Part shown: positions 32,721-45,422 of the stretch, piece after piece
Numbering within the stretch: the stretch's first letter is position 1
Layout: every line of letters begins with the position of its first letter
Assembly: GCF_002575655.3 (NCBI RefSeq)
Contig: NC_053035.3
Location: 504,462,601 to 504,526,600 of the forward strand
Reading direction: 5' to 3'
Source: Aegilops tauschii subsp. strangulata
Taxonomy: Eukaryota > Streptophyta > Magnoliopsida > Poales > Poaceae
Length of the DNA stretch: 64,000 nt
The notes under the pieces: model-generated
Told to the model about the DNA's origin: nothing
The model's database searches: none
The model's input: only the letters and a program-made list of their open reading frames with translations
Program-made: the position numbers and the translations under genes

Positions 32721-35197
32721 TAAATAGGGCGTTGAACGTAATGAAACACAAGGATAAGTTCAGTAAGCCGTCGTCAGCTGGTCGTGTGGCCTGCAAAGGC
32801 TTGCCCACGAAATGGTCGGAATACTATAAGGCTGGGCGAAAGGAGAGAAAGACCAGCTCGGAAAGCCAGGAGCGCGAGGTTAAAGAACTCAAGGCACAAG
32901 TGGCGTGGATTCCGAAGATAGTCGAAGAGCAAGTGCGAGACCAACTGGGAGCGACGATCACCGCCATTATGCCTACCTTGCTTGAGGGGCTGCATGCGTG
33001 GATTGCGGGCGGCCAACAGGGGCCGCCCCCGATTACCAGCTTCACGGGCAGCAACTCGCACAACGCGCCGGTGCCATTGGTGTCTCCGGCGGAGGCGGCA
33101 TTGGTGTCTCCGACGTCGGCGCCAGCATTGGAGCTTAATGCACCCGGGTGTGGGAAGAATACGCCGTCCGGCACCTCGGCAGCAAGCGGCCCCTCCGTCA
33201 CTTGCACGCCCGCCGTTGGAGGTGCCTCGACATTAGCCGAGCTCAACGCCATCACGGTAACTAAGCCTCGGCCGATGACTTCATCTCCTTGCCTTTGACT
33301 GGGCATCCCTGATGCCCTACATGTTTTCGCAGGGCGCCGCCGACGTTCCATGCACTCTTCTACACTTCGTGGACGGCGAGTTGATCAATGTCGCCAAGGC
33401 CAGAATCGTTCAACCAGGCAACCGCGTGTTCCACAGTAATCTGATGCCACCCACCGTGTATAGGGTTCAACTGGTTCGGGTGCTGCGGGGCTGCGACGAC
33501 TTGTTACCTCCGTATCGACCCCCTGGGGTTGACAAAGATGATGTGATGACCCTCAGCGCCTGCATAAGCTGGTCCATGCTTTGGCCGAAGAGCCAGATTC
33601 GTTTGGGCGCGGGGGACACCATCCCACAGACAACACCGCCAGTCGTGTCGGCGCCAAGCCATGGCAACACCGCCACAACGCTACCGCCGTCAGCTGATCC
33701 GGACATGCATATGGCACAGGATCCAGACGACGATACATTTTCCAACGTCGATAAGTACTTCAACGAACATGGGTACGGTGACGAATTCTTGGGGCCTCCT
33801 TCTCAAGAACCCAACCCTGCAAAAGACGATCGCGATCTAGCTGGTACCGCGGAGAAACCCAATTGCAACAGGCGTCATCTGGCATTCAGTTCCCAGGAGA
33901 CGCCTCCAGCGGCCGCCTTCACCGAGCCTCAAATAGCCGAGGTGCAAAATATTATCAGCCCCAACACACTCAAGAAGGTGGTCTCTGAGCAGAAATCGAT
34001 CCCATTACAGCAGAAGAAGCAGAAGGGATGGAAAAGAAAAAATAACAAGGGTGCGAGCCAGCCAGCACCGAGTACGATCCATGCTCAGGACGAGCCACCT
34101 TCACCTAAGGATATCTCGAGGAGGGTGCATGTGGCGGGTAGGCCGATGCTACCGACTGATCTGCTCAATGCTGCAACCGGTGCTATGCGGAGTCTGCATG
34201 ACAGTGTTCTTTCTATGGAGAAGCGGCGTCTCTCCGAGAATGATGTGGCATACCCGGTTTTCGTGGCCAAAAGGTGCCAGAGGGCAAGGGCTTTGTCGAT
34301 AGCACCATCGGGGGTATGATCATCCTGCGGTTTGATGACATCTTCGCTATGTATAACCTTCATCTGCTGCACTACACCTTCATTCGGCTATTTTCGCTCA
34401 GTATAGAGATGCGGATCATTAGAGACAAGACCCCGGACATCGTGATAGTCGACCCCTTCTACATGCATGCCAAGATCTTGGGCAGCGCTGGCGACCGGCA
34501 AGTCGCGAGTTCATACCTTGAAGGCGTCATTCTGGCGAACCCAGATAAGGGTAACTTCCTCGTGCCTTACTTTCCCGAGTAAGTCATCCCCTCACCGCCC
34601 CATAACATATGATCTCTTAGATTTGGATCGTTCTTTTTTTCTAACATTCCATGTTTTGTGCAGTGACACACATTGCACACTCATCCTCTTAAGTCCAAAA
34701 TATTCCATGGCCACGTATTTCGACTCGGACCGTCAGTCGAAGAAAGACTACACAAATATCAAGAAAGTTCTTGATGATGCTCTCCCCGGCTACGCCAAAT
34801 CTGGAGGCACCTTCAGGAGGCCACCTTGTAGGTACGGCAAGCACGTGTTCACCCACGTAACGACGTTCCCCTGCGTCAAGCAGCCGCCTGGCAGTCAGAA
34901 GGATGCCTACTACACCCTCCATCACATGCGGGCGATCGTACGGGACCATAATCACCTTATGCTACCAACTAATCTCAAAAATTGGGCCGCACGCTTGTCG
35001 GCAATCCAGGACGCGGACATCAGACAAGAATTCTTTCGCATCCAGTCGGAGTTTGCGGAAATCATCTATCAAGATGTCCTTCGTACCTCGGGGCAGTTCT
35101 ACCTCAAATATCAACCGTCAAACAGTGAAATAGAAACAACGCTACAAATGCAGGCTGACAACGACCGCACATTCATGACCACCACGAAAGACGGCGG

Positions 35198-36705
35198 TGA
35201 TAATCCCCAAGTGCAAGGAATCATCGTAGCAATTTCCAAAGGTGGAAGTGATAAGTATGGAGTGTCGAACCCACAAGGAGCTAAAGGTAAGATCAATATT
35301 CTCTCAAGCCCCATCTGCCACTGATACGACTCTACGTACACCGAACATTTGCTTCCAACTAGCAACGAGAAATAAAACTATGTTGTGGGTATGAAGAGGA
35401 TAACCTTGTATGATATCGGAGAGCTAAAATATAAAATTAGGTGTTGTTATCATAAAGTTAGAATATATTACTAAATATTATAAATAGCGAGTGTGGAATA
35501 ATGGTGGATCGGTGTGCGGAATTGTCCTAGGCAATTGTTAACAAGACCGATAGTCGTCATTTCAATTTCATATGAGGGAGAGGCATAAGCTAACATACTT
35601 TCTCTACTTGGATCATATTCACTTATGATTGGAACTCTAGCAAGCATCCACAACTACTAAAGAATTAAGGTAAAACCCAACCATAGCATTAAAGCATCAA
35701 GTCCTCTTTATTCCCATACGCAACAATCCCTCTTACTCGGGTTTGTGTTTCAGTCACTCACCAACCCACTATAAGCGAATCATGAACGTATTGCAACACC
35801 CTACAGCGGGAATCCCTCATGCTTGCGCGACACGGAGGGCACCATAGGACAGCACCAAAATAAAACATACAACTCGTACCAATCTATATCATCAATCAAC
35901 CCAAGGACAAAAGATATCTACTCAAAACATCATAGGATGGCAACACATCATTGGATCATAATATGTAGCATAAAGCACCATGTTCAAGTAGGGATTACAG
36001 CGGGGTGCGGGAGAGTGGACCGCGTAAAAGAGATGAGGATGGTGATGTTGATGAAGCGATCACCGTGGCGATGATTCCCCTCCTGATGGCACTCCGGCGC
36101 CACCGGAAGAGAGGAGGAGAGGTTCTCCCCCTTGTGCTTCCTCCTCCATGGCCTCCACCCTCTGGTCCTTGGCCTTCATGGTGATGATGGCTCCTCCCGG
36201 ATACTCCTCCATGGCCACCGGTGATGATGGCCCCCTCCGGCAAGGTGCCGGAGAGGGCCTAGATTGACTTCTCGTGGCTACAGAGGCTTGCGGCGGCGGA
36301 ACTTCCGATCTAGGTTTCTTTCTGGAAGTTTGGATATATATATAGAAGAGTTTTGCGTTGATTTCACGTCAGGGGGGTCTCCGGGCTGTCCACGAGGCAG
36401 GGGGGCGCGCCCCCCACCCTCGTGGGCAGCCCGGGACTCTTCTGGCCTGCTTCTGGTACTCCGTGGGCTTCTTCTGGTCCAAAAATGATCTCCATCAAGT
36501 GGCACGTCAATTGGACTCCGTTTGGTTTTCCTTTTCCGCGATACTCTAAAACAAGGAGAAAACAGAAACTGGCACTGGGCTCTAGGTTAATAGGTTAGTC
36601 CCAAAAATCATATAAAATATCATATAAATGCATATAAAACATCCTAGAAGGATAGTATAATAGCATGAATACTTCATAAATTATAGATACGTTGGAGACG
36701 TATCA
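35198..36705 (-). repeat. 3' LTR of LARD-like element, copy 2
   Basis: 1508 bp. It carries the short GATGAGGATGGTGATGTTGA version (about 36030-36050) and a C at 35807, both shared with the other LTR of this copy and not with copy 1. Confidence 0.9.
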
Positions 36706-39700
36706 GCATCCCCAAGCTTAATTCCTGCTCGTCCTCGAGTAGGTAAATGATAAAAGAAATAATTTATGAACTGTGAATGCTAGCAAGTGCTTAAGTTTGA
36801 TCAATGATAATTCCAATCACTTTTTCTAGCATCATTACATGTCATAACAGTAGCTCATCTCATAAAACTTCTCATGATAAAGTAAACAAGCTATTCACAT
36901 GTTAAAAGTATAGATCATAAACTTTCTTGAAAACTAACAAACAATATTCTCAGTCATCAAACAATTGCAATTCATCTTATTTTCAGGAAGAGTCTATGTC
37001 AGAGCTTCGATTTAGCAAACTCCACATACTCAACTATCATTTAATCTTTCACAATTGCTAACACTCACGCAATACTTGTGGTTATGGAGTTTTAATCGGA
37101 CACAGAGAAAGATAGGGGCTTATAGTTTCGCCTCCCAACCTTTTACCTCAAGGGTAATGTCAACAATGCCTTACATCTAATTAGATATATATATCAGGAT
37201 CCTTCCAACATCCTGTGCTTGCCAAAGGATAAAATGTAAAAAGGAAAGGTGAAGATCAGCAAGACTCTTGCATAAGGTAGAAGATAAAAGTAAAAGATAG
37301 GCCCATCGCAGAGGGAAGCAGAGGTTGCCATGCGCTTTCAGGGTTGGATGCACAAAATCTTACTGCGAAAGAACGTCACTTTATATTGCCACTTGTGATA
37401 TGGACCTTTATTATGCAGTCCGTCGCTTTTATTTCTTCCACATCACAAGATCGTATAAAGCTTATTTCCTCCACACCAATCAATCATACATATCTAGAGA
37501 GCAATTTTTATTGCTTGCACTAATGACAACTTACTTGAAGGATCTTACTCAATCCATAGGTAGATATGGTGGGCTCTCATGGCAAAACTGGTTTTAAGGG
37601 TATTTGGAAGCACAAGTAGTATCTCTACTTGGTGCAAAGAATTTGGCTAGCATGAGGGGGAAAGGCAAGCTCAACATGTTGGATGATCCATGACAATATA
37701 CTTTATTTCAGATATAAGAAAACATAAACCATTATGTTGTCTTCCTTGTCCAACATCAACTCTTTAGCATGTCATATTTTAATGAGTGCTCCCAATCATA
37801 AAAAATGTCCAAGATAGTATATTTATATGTGAAACCTCTCTTCCTTCAATATTCTTTCATGAATTGTTCAAGTGACCAATTCTACGTTTGCTAACTTTCA
37901 ATAAGTTTACTACCTATACTTATTATGTGTGAAGTCATTACTCCCCATGTTATAAGCATACGAAACATATATAAATTCAGATTTACGACATTCAATTTAT
38001 TCAACCATTTACTCATAGGATATACATGAAGCACATGAGCAAATGACAAACTACTCCAAAAGATATGAGTGAAGAACACTGAGTAGTCAAATAATTAACT
38101 GGCCATGGGAGGATTCTTTTTCATTCAATATTTCAGATCCAATGATTTTATTCAAACAGCAAGTAAAATTGAAAATACGCTCCAAGCAAAACACATATCA
38201 TGTGACGAATAAAAATATAGCTCCGAGTAAGGTATACCGATAGTTCTGAAGACGAAAGAGGGGATGCCTTCCGGGGCATTCCCAAGCTTAGGCGCTTGAG
38301 TCTTCCTTGAATATTACCTTGGGGTGCCTTGGGAATCCCAAGCTTAGGGTCTTTCCACTCCTTATTCTCCTCATATCGATATCTCACCCAATGCTTGAAA
38401 ACTTCAATCACACAAAACTTAACGTAACTTCGTGAGATAGGTTAGTATGATAAAGAGTAAACCATTCACTTTGGTACTGTCAAGGACAAGGTTCATAATT
38501 GTTCCCACACAATGTCTACTGTACCATATTATTTCTACAATTTATATTGAGAAATATAAGCCATAGAAACTAGAAAACAAGCAAACTATGCAATGAAAAC
38601 AGAATCTGTCAGAAACAGAATAGTCTGTAATGATCTGAACATAAACCATACTTCTGCTACTCCAAAAATTATGAAATAAATTGGTGGACGTGATGAATTT
38701 GTATATTAATCTTCTGCAAAAAGAATCATCTCAAAAGCACTCTTCTGTAAAAAATGACAGCTAATCTCGTGAGCACAAAGTTTCTGTTTTTTACAGCAAG
38801 ATCACATTAACTTCACCCAAGTCTTCCCAAAGGTCTTACTTGGCACTTTATTGAAACAAAAGCTATAAAACATGATTACTACAGTAGATTAATCATGTAG
38901 ACACACAAAAACAGTAAGGGCAAATATTGGGTTGTCTCCCAACAAGCGCTTTTCTTTAATGCCTTTTAGCTAGGCATGATGATTTCAATGATGCTCACAT
39001 AAAAGATAAGAATTGAAACATAAAGAGAGCATCATGAAGAATATGAATAGCACAATTGATTCTAACCAACTTCCTATGCCTACGGATTTTGTGAGCACAC
39101 AACTTAATAGAACAACAATCAACTATCATAGGAAGGCAAAACAAGTATAACTTCAAAACTTTAAGCACATAGAGAGGAAACTTGATATTATTGCAACTCC
39201 TACAAGCATGTATTCCTCCCTCATAATAATTTTCAGTAGCATCATGGATAGCAAAGTTGTTCTCATACTCAATTGGAACCTCTTCCAAAATAGTGGAATC
39301 ATCACTAGCTAAAGTTGACACTCTTCCAAATCCACTTTCATAAATATCACACTAAGATTCAACATCCTCCAAAATAGTGGGATCACTAATTCCTAAAGTT
39401 GACACTCTTCCAAACCCACTTTAAATGATAGTATTATTCATACTCCAAAATATATAAGTGAAGTTCATGGACCATTATACAATTAATATAGACTAACCAA
39501 TATCCAAGCTCAAAATGTGTAAGTGAAGCACATGAAGCATTCTATAAATCCATACTCAAAAGATTTAAGTGAAGCACAAAGAGCAATAATTCTGCAAGGT
39601 CATACTCAAAAGATTTAAGTGAAGCACATGAAGTATTGTATAAATTAATGAAGGGCTATCTCATGCTAGCATGGTTCCTAAAGGAAAAACAAAAACACAA

Positions 39701-40693
39701 AGGACACAAATCATGTGAACAAAACAAAAACCGAGGTATACCGATATTTGTTAAAGAAGAAAGATGGGATGCCAACCGGGGCATCCCCAAGCTTAGATGC
39801 TTGAGTATCCTTTGAAATATTTACTTGGGGTGCCTTGGGCATCGCCAAGCTTGAACTCTTGCCTCTCTTTATTCTTCTCATATTGATAGCTCCTCGACCT
39901 TCGGACACTTCATCCACAAAAACTTTGTGAGACCCGTTAGTGTAATAAAGCAAATCACTACCTTTAGGTACTGTAATGAACTCATTATTTATTTATATTG
40001 GTGCTAAACCTACTGTATTCCAACTTCTCTATGGTTTATAAATTATTTTATTAGCCATAGATTCATCAAAATAAGCAAACAACACACGAAAAACAGAATC
40101 TGTTAAAAACAGAACAGTCTGTAGCAATCTGGAAGTTTGGTAAACTTCTGTAACTCCTAAAATTATGAAATAAATTTGACAATTTGAAAAATCTTTACAT
40201 AAGTTATGTGCAAAAAGTTTCAGACCCATTTGACCTTCCAGTAAAAAATGTAAATTCACTCGCTACAGCCAAAGTTTCTGTTTTTGTTCTGCACATAGTA
40301 AACAAGCAATCTAATCATCCTAAAACCAAAGCTTGGCACATTATTTTTATAATACAATGGATATATACAAGGGGATAATTATTTACAGAGAAACTTCCAT
40401 GAAAAATTCTACATTGTTTCCGTGAGCATGAACACAAGTGCTCAAGGTCGACCCTCACTTCTTCAATGCATAACTTTCCAATCACTTCTCTTTTTGAAAA
40501 ACTTTTTAGTCATGAAAGGCAAGTAATTTTTTTTTGTATTTTCATTCTTTAATTTTTTTTTGTATTTTTCACCCACAACTAAACAGAAACAAAAAGCAAA
40601 AACAAACTCTACTTAGTGAAGAAAGCAAACAAGCACACACGAGAATATCAACCCCACGCTATTGCTCCCCGGCAACGGCGCCAGAAAAGAGCT
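36706..40693 (-). other. Non-coding interior of LARD-like element, copy 2
   Basis: Matches 3749-7768. The (TA)n tract is reduced to GATATATATATC near 37183-37194 and a neighbouring ATAATAGTTCATG stretch is missing. No gag or pol is present. Confidence 0.75.
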
Positions 40694-42219
40694 TGATAAT
40701 CCCCAAGTGCAAGGAATCATCGTAGCAATTTCCAAAGGTGGAAGTGATAAGTATGGAGTGTCGAACCCACAAGGAGCTAAAGGTAAGATCAATATTCTCT
40801 CAAGCCCTATCTGCCACTGATACGACTCTACGTACACCGAACGTTTGCTTCCAACTAGCAACGAGAAATAAAACTATATTGTGGGTATGAAGAGGATAAC
40901 CTTGTATGATATCGGAGAGCTAAAATATAAAATTAGGTGATGTTATCATAAATTTAGAATATATTACTAAATATTATAAATAGCGAGTGTGGAATAATGG
41001 TGGATCGGTGTGCGGAATTGTCCTAGGCAATTGTTAACAAGACCGATAGTCGTCATTGCAATTTCATATGAGGGAGAGGCATAAGCTAACATACTTTCTC
41101 TACTTGGATCATATTCACTTATGATTGGAACTCTAGCAAGCATCCACAACTACTAAAGAATTAAGGTAAAACCCAACCATAGCATTAAAGCATCAAGTCC
41201 TCTTTATTCCCATACGCAACAATCCCTCTTACTCGGGTTTGTGTTTCAGTCACTCACCAACCCACTATAAGCGAATCATGAACGTATTGCAACACCCTAC
41301 AGCGGGAATCCCTCACGCTTGCGCGACACGGAGGGCACCATAGGACAGCACCAAAATAAAACATACAACTCGTACCAATCTATATCATCAATCAACCCAA
41401 GGACAAAAGATATCTACTCAAAACATCATAGGATGGCAACACATCATTGGATCATAATATGTAGCATAAAGCACCATGTTCAAGTAGGGATTACAACGGG
41501 GTGCGGGAGAGTGGACCGGGTAAAAGAGATGAGGATGGTGATGTTGATGAAGCGATCACCGTGGCGATGATTCCCCTCCCGATGGCACTCCGGCGCCACC
41601 GGAAGAGAGGAGGAGAGGTTCTCCCCCTTGTGCTTCCTCCTCCATGGCCTCCACCCTCTGGTCCTTGGCCTTCATGGTGATGATGGCCCCTCCGGGATAC
41701 TCCTCCATGGCCACCGGTGATGATGGCCCCCTCCGGCAGGGTGCCGGAGAGGGCCTAGATTGACTTCTCGTGGCTACAGAGGCTTGCGGCGGCGGAACTT
41801 CCGATCTAGGTTTCTTTCTGGAAGTTTGGATATATATATAGAAGAGTTTTGCGTTGATTTCACGTCAGGGGGGTCTCCGGGCTGTCCACGAGGCAGGGGG
41901 GCGCTCCCCAGGGGGGTGGGCGCGCCCCCACCATCGTGGGCAGCCCGGGACTCTTCTGGCCTGCTTTTGGTACTCCATGGGCTTCTTCTGGTCCAAAAAT
42001 GATCTCCGTCAAGTGGCACGTCAATTGGACTCCATTTGGTTTTCCTTTTCTGCGATACTCTAAAACAAGGAGAAAACAGAAACTTGCACTGGGCTCTAGG
42101 TTAATAGGTTAGTCCCAAAAATCATATAAAATATCATATAAATGCATATAAAACATCCTAGAAGGATAGTATAATAGCATGAATACTTCATAAATTATAG
42201 ATACGTTGGAGACGTATCA
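40694..42219 (-). repeat. 5' LTR of LARD-like element, copy 2
   Basis: 1526 bp. Retains the GC-rich extension near 41900-41930 that distinguishes right from left LTRs in both copies. Confidence 0.9.
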
Positions 42220-42509
42220 GGCGGTTTCATCCACGCTCCGGTCCGTGAGTTGAGTCGAAAGTAATGATGCTATGTAGTTCTGAAATATCGATTAGCTCAT
42301 GTTGTAATTAAACTTTAATGAACTTGTATGTCTCTTTAGTTTGGACAGTCGTTCAACTTATATGTAATGGATGCTATTTATTAGTAGGCCCATGAATCGT
42401 GCTATTAATGTGTTGCTTTTCTCTTCCGATCCTTTTGTTGCATACTTATATACTGCTTATATATTATCTGTGAATTGCTACTAACATTTTTTTTGTCTAG
42501 TGCATAGAG

Positions 42510-42761
42510 ATGCCGTCGTATGTCGTGTACAAGGGTAAGGTTCCCGGAGTCTACGACGACTGGGAGGAGTGTCGGAGACAGGTTCACCGTTTCAGCGGTA
42601 ACAGTTACAAAGGGTACACCACTAGGGTGGAGGCGGAAGCTAGATACGCGCGCTATCTAGAGGGAGAGAGGAGGGAGCGGAGGAGGAACCGGATGAAGAC
42701 CAGTTTCATCGCGATGATGCTCATCGTGACCGCAACTCTCTTCTATGTGATGGTAGTTTAG
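42510..42761 (+). CDS. CACTA small ORF: viroplasmin/RNase H1 N-terminal-like domain plus membrane segment, copy 2
   Basis: Same 83-residue protein as at 9606. Only three residue changes are visible (TTRVEAE for TTRAEAE, YLEGE for YLAGE, RRRNRM for RWRNRM), and all domain and membrane features are kept. The ORF has no frameshift or stop in either copy, whereas the larger CACTA and MULE genes around it are broken. Confidence 0.7.
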   Translation: MPSYVVYKGKVPGVYDDWEECRRQVHRFSGNSYKGYTTRVEAEARYARYLEGERRERRRNRMKTSFIAMMLIVTATLFYVMVV

Positions 42762-43017
42762 ATGATCGATATCGACTTTGTAATGTGACGACAAACTCGG
42801 CTAATATGATGAACTTTGCTAATGTCTCGAGACCTAAACTTGGCTAATGTTTGAACTTTATTCGCTATTTCGAATTTGGAGACTAATATGATGAATTCTA
42901 TTGTGTGATGTTTATATTCTGTGTTGTGTAACGTATTTTGTAACCTGTGCAAATACCAGATATTTTGTAACCTGTGCAAATACCAGAAAAGCAAAAAATA
43001 ATAATTCCTAATATTCA

Positions 43018-43334
43018 TAGTAGTGGCGCACCATATTGAGCATTAGTGGCGCACCAATGCTAAATACCAGTGGCGCATTATGAGGCATAGTAATGGCGCA
43101 CTTGGGGGCATACGTGAAGGTAAATATGGCTCCCTAGGAGGCATAGTAATGGCGCACTGTTGGACATAGTAATGGCGCACTATGTGGTGCGCCACTATTA
43201 TCTGGGATACTAATGACACACCAGAGATGCGCCATTACTATTTATTACTAGTGGCGTGTTAATAGTGGCGCACCTATAGTGCGTCATTAATAGCAAAAAC
43301 TGATGCGCCACTAACAGCCTTTTTTCTAGTAGTG
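43018..43334. repeat. CACTA subterminal repeats and right terminal inverted repeat, copy 2
   Basis: Same array of GTGGCGCACC motifs as at 10114-10430, ending in CTAGTAGTG. Confidence 0.8.
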
Positions 43335-43461
43335 TCATCTCCTCCGGGCTGCAGGGCGTGGTGTGGGCAAGCTGCACCCTTGACGCCGCCACGGGCGCTT
43401 GCCGGAGCAGAGCGGCACCGCCGAGGCCGAATCTCATCACCGCTGCCATCAATTTCTTCAC
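43335..43461 (-). pseudogene. Host gene A, first-exon remnant, copy 2
   Basis: Minus-strand start MAAVMRFGLGGAALLRQ...LAHTTPCSPEEM cut by the CACTA end at the same base as in copy 1. At several residues (ALLRQ, LAHTT) this copy is closer to gene B than copy 1 is. Confidence 0.7.
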
Positions 43462-43751
43462 TTGATGCCTGATGATCCAATCAATCGATTCTACTCCAGT
43501 TTATATTTCAGATCAGAGGGAGGTGCCTTCGTTTCCGTCTCCAACACGAAAACAAGAATGGAGATCTATTAGGGGAGCTCTTTTTTCCTTTTCCTTTTCC
43601 TTTTTTTTGTTCATTTTTTAGTCTACACGAAGCTCTTTTTCCCTTGCTCGCTCGCCCCTACTCCAGCACGAGGCCCATCCCACGTACACGGTCCACTTTG
43701 GCCTTTTTCAGTCCTCCCCTCAAAAGAAAAAAAGGTGATTCGAGCTCGGGG
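43462..43751. other. 5' flank of host gene A, copy 2
   Basis: Matches 10558-10847; no coding sequence seen. Confidence 0.5.
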
Positions 43752-44509
43752 ATGAACACGTGCGAGGTCGAGGAGATGCTAAAGGAGTTAGGGGCTCTCC
43801 GGAGAGGATCTCGACGACGTTGTGGTTGACGATGAGGAGGCGATCCCGGAAAGGATGATGCAGTGGATGGCCATAGCCCAAGTTCATATGAAAAAAAAAC
43901 TATTGCCATTTTTGGTTCCTTAAGAACATGAGGGTCGCGTGGGACCTGGACAAGGAGGTGAAGATTCGGCGGATAACTTGTACACGTTGCAGTTCTCCTG
44001 TCTTTGGGATTTGGAGAGAGTGATGGAGGAGGGGCCTTGGATTTTACGCGGCAACACTGTCATGTTGGCACCTTATGATGGCTTCACCAGACCATCTTCC
44101 TTTGCCCTAAGATACTCTTGAGATATGGATACAAATCCACGACCTCCCAAATGGATACTATCCGCTACTGAAATCCTTGGCAGCAAAGGTTGGGGAATAT
44201 GTTTATGCTGAGCCAAAATTCCACGACTTCGAGGGCAACCTTTTCAGGGTGCGAGTTAAGATTAATGTCAACAAGTCGCTCAAAAATGTTGTTACTCTTG
44301 TTAAGGGGAAGAAGCAGGAGGTGTTCATTGTCAGGTATGAGTGTCTTCCGGACTTGTGTGCTGTGTGTGGATATCTCGGCGCTGGCTTCAAAGAATGTAG
44401 TGATGGAGTACACCCTCCTTCAGTGCTTGTGTTGAAAATTATCTCACCAAAATTAGGCCTCCTTAATTTTAGGCAACAAAATTATCTGACCAAAATTTAT
44501 CCTGGATAG
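43752..44509 (+). pseudogene. LINE ORF1-like DUF4283/zinc-knuckle remnant, copy 2
   Basis: Same segments as copy 1. Here DLPNGYYPLLKSLAAKVG stays in one frame because the C lost in copy 1 is retained. The other frameshifts are shared, so the gene was inactive before duplication. Confidence 0.6.
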
Positions 44510-45120
44510 GTCAAGTTGGCATGCGTGAAAAAAGTCGAACAACTCAATAAGGTCGGACTTGGTAATGTCCTAGAAGTTTTGATAGAAATCTACGGGGAAA
44601 CCATTAGGACCTGGAGCTTTGTTATGTTCCATTTGGAACACCGCAGCTTTGATCTCCTCTTCGGAGGAAGGTGCCGTGAGTATGCCATTTTCTTCCGTGT
44701 GACTTAAGGGATGTTATCCGTTCGATCTTCATCGAGGGTAAAATTCCTTGCCTTCGAAGCCCCAAACAGAGACTTGTAGTATCTCGTTATATATCGCTTT
44801 AACTCTTCTTGGCCCTAGATTTGTCCCTCTTCCAGTTGGAGGCTAAAATACACTTCTTCATATGTCGCTCGTTAGCGAGCATTTGGAAGTAATGTGTATT
44901 GTTATCTCCCACCAGGATGAAATTGGCTTTGGATCTTCGGTACCATTTGATTTCGTCCTCTCTCAACAGATGCACAATTTTCTCACTGGCTTGATTTTTC
45001 ATCGCAATCTCTTGTTGAGGCAAAGTGTGAGTCTCTGTGATTTTATCGAGGTCATCAATAATGACAGCAAGTCATTCATTTTCTTTCTTATACGTACCAC
45101 TCATGTGCTTCACCCATCCA
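44510..45120 (-). pseudogene. LINE pol remnant, reverse transcriptase part only, copy 2
   Basis: Retains SEEEIKAAVFQMEHNKAPGP (with TAPSSEEE for TPFSEEE) and the DEIKWYRRSKANFILVGD stretch. The endonuclease half present in copy 1 is deleted at 45121-45190. Confidence 0.6.
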
Positions 45121-45190
45121 GAAAGGAACTGCCTTGCGGCATGGATTTTAGAAAGGAACTGCCTTGCGGCATGGATTTTAGAAAGGAACG
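45121..45190. repeat. 30-bp tandem filler at a 744-bp deletion junction
   Basis: A 30-bp unit beginning GAAAGGAACTGCCTTGCGGC is present twice exactly (45121-45150, 45151-45180), with its first nine bases a third time before the right flank (GGAACGCCTC). Copy 1 has a single unit at 12217-12246 and the right flank at 12991. Confidence 0.9.
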
Positions 45191-45422
45191 CCTCTTCTTA
45201 CCCGATGTCGTTTGACATTGCCTTCATCATTTTGCTGCCTCTACCGCCGCCGCCGCCCTAGCCTCACAGTCATCTCCGCTTCATTTGCCCTCTGATTTTG
45301 AGTTGCAATATTTATCACTGTCGTCTCGTGAAGATTTTTTAACTAAACAGGGAGGTGCACTGCAGGCTCGCGTGATTTAACTGTTCACAATGTTTCACGA
45401 ATGAGATCATAATTTGTAAGCA

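Larger units (their letters stand above)
35198..42219 (-). mobile_element. Non-autonomous gypsy-type LTR element (LARD-like), copy 2
   Basis: Same insertion as 2233-9315, with the same GGCGG duplication at 35193-35197 and 42220-42224; 7022 bp. LTRs are 35198-36705 and 40694-42219; the primer-binding site lies at about 40667-40683. The interior is again non-coding. Confidence 0.9.
32721..42264 (+). pseudogene. CACTA-associated protein, C48 protease-like C-terminus, copy 2
   Basis: Exons 32721-33256, 33333-34578, 34664-35197 and 42225-42264. The extra N-terminal part reads KHKDKFSKPSSAGRVACKG, LPTKWSEYYKAGRKERK and a helical EVKELKAQVAWIPKIVEEQV stretch, of the kind found in plant En/Spm-type transposon proteins. 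The rest parallels copy 1, including the frameshift near 34269-34273 and the missing nucleophile Cys (QPPGSQKDAYYTLHHM). The C-terminus reads DGGFIHAPVRELSRK after the LARD-like insertion. Substitutions relative to copy 1 are scattered. Confidence 0.75.
32721..43334 (+). mobile_element. CACTA transposon, right part, copy 2
   Basis: Same structure as 1-10430: protease-like gene, nested LARD-like element, viroplasmin-like ORF, subterminal repeats, and terminus at 43322-43334 followed by TCA. About 245 bp more of the gene is visible on the left than in copy 1, up to the copia insertion. Confidence 0.85.

Noticed and set aside
32824..33351. A 175-codon minus-strand open frame
   Set aside because: It is antisense to the CACTA protease-like gene's first visible exon and has no domain.
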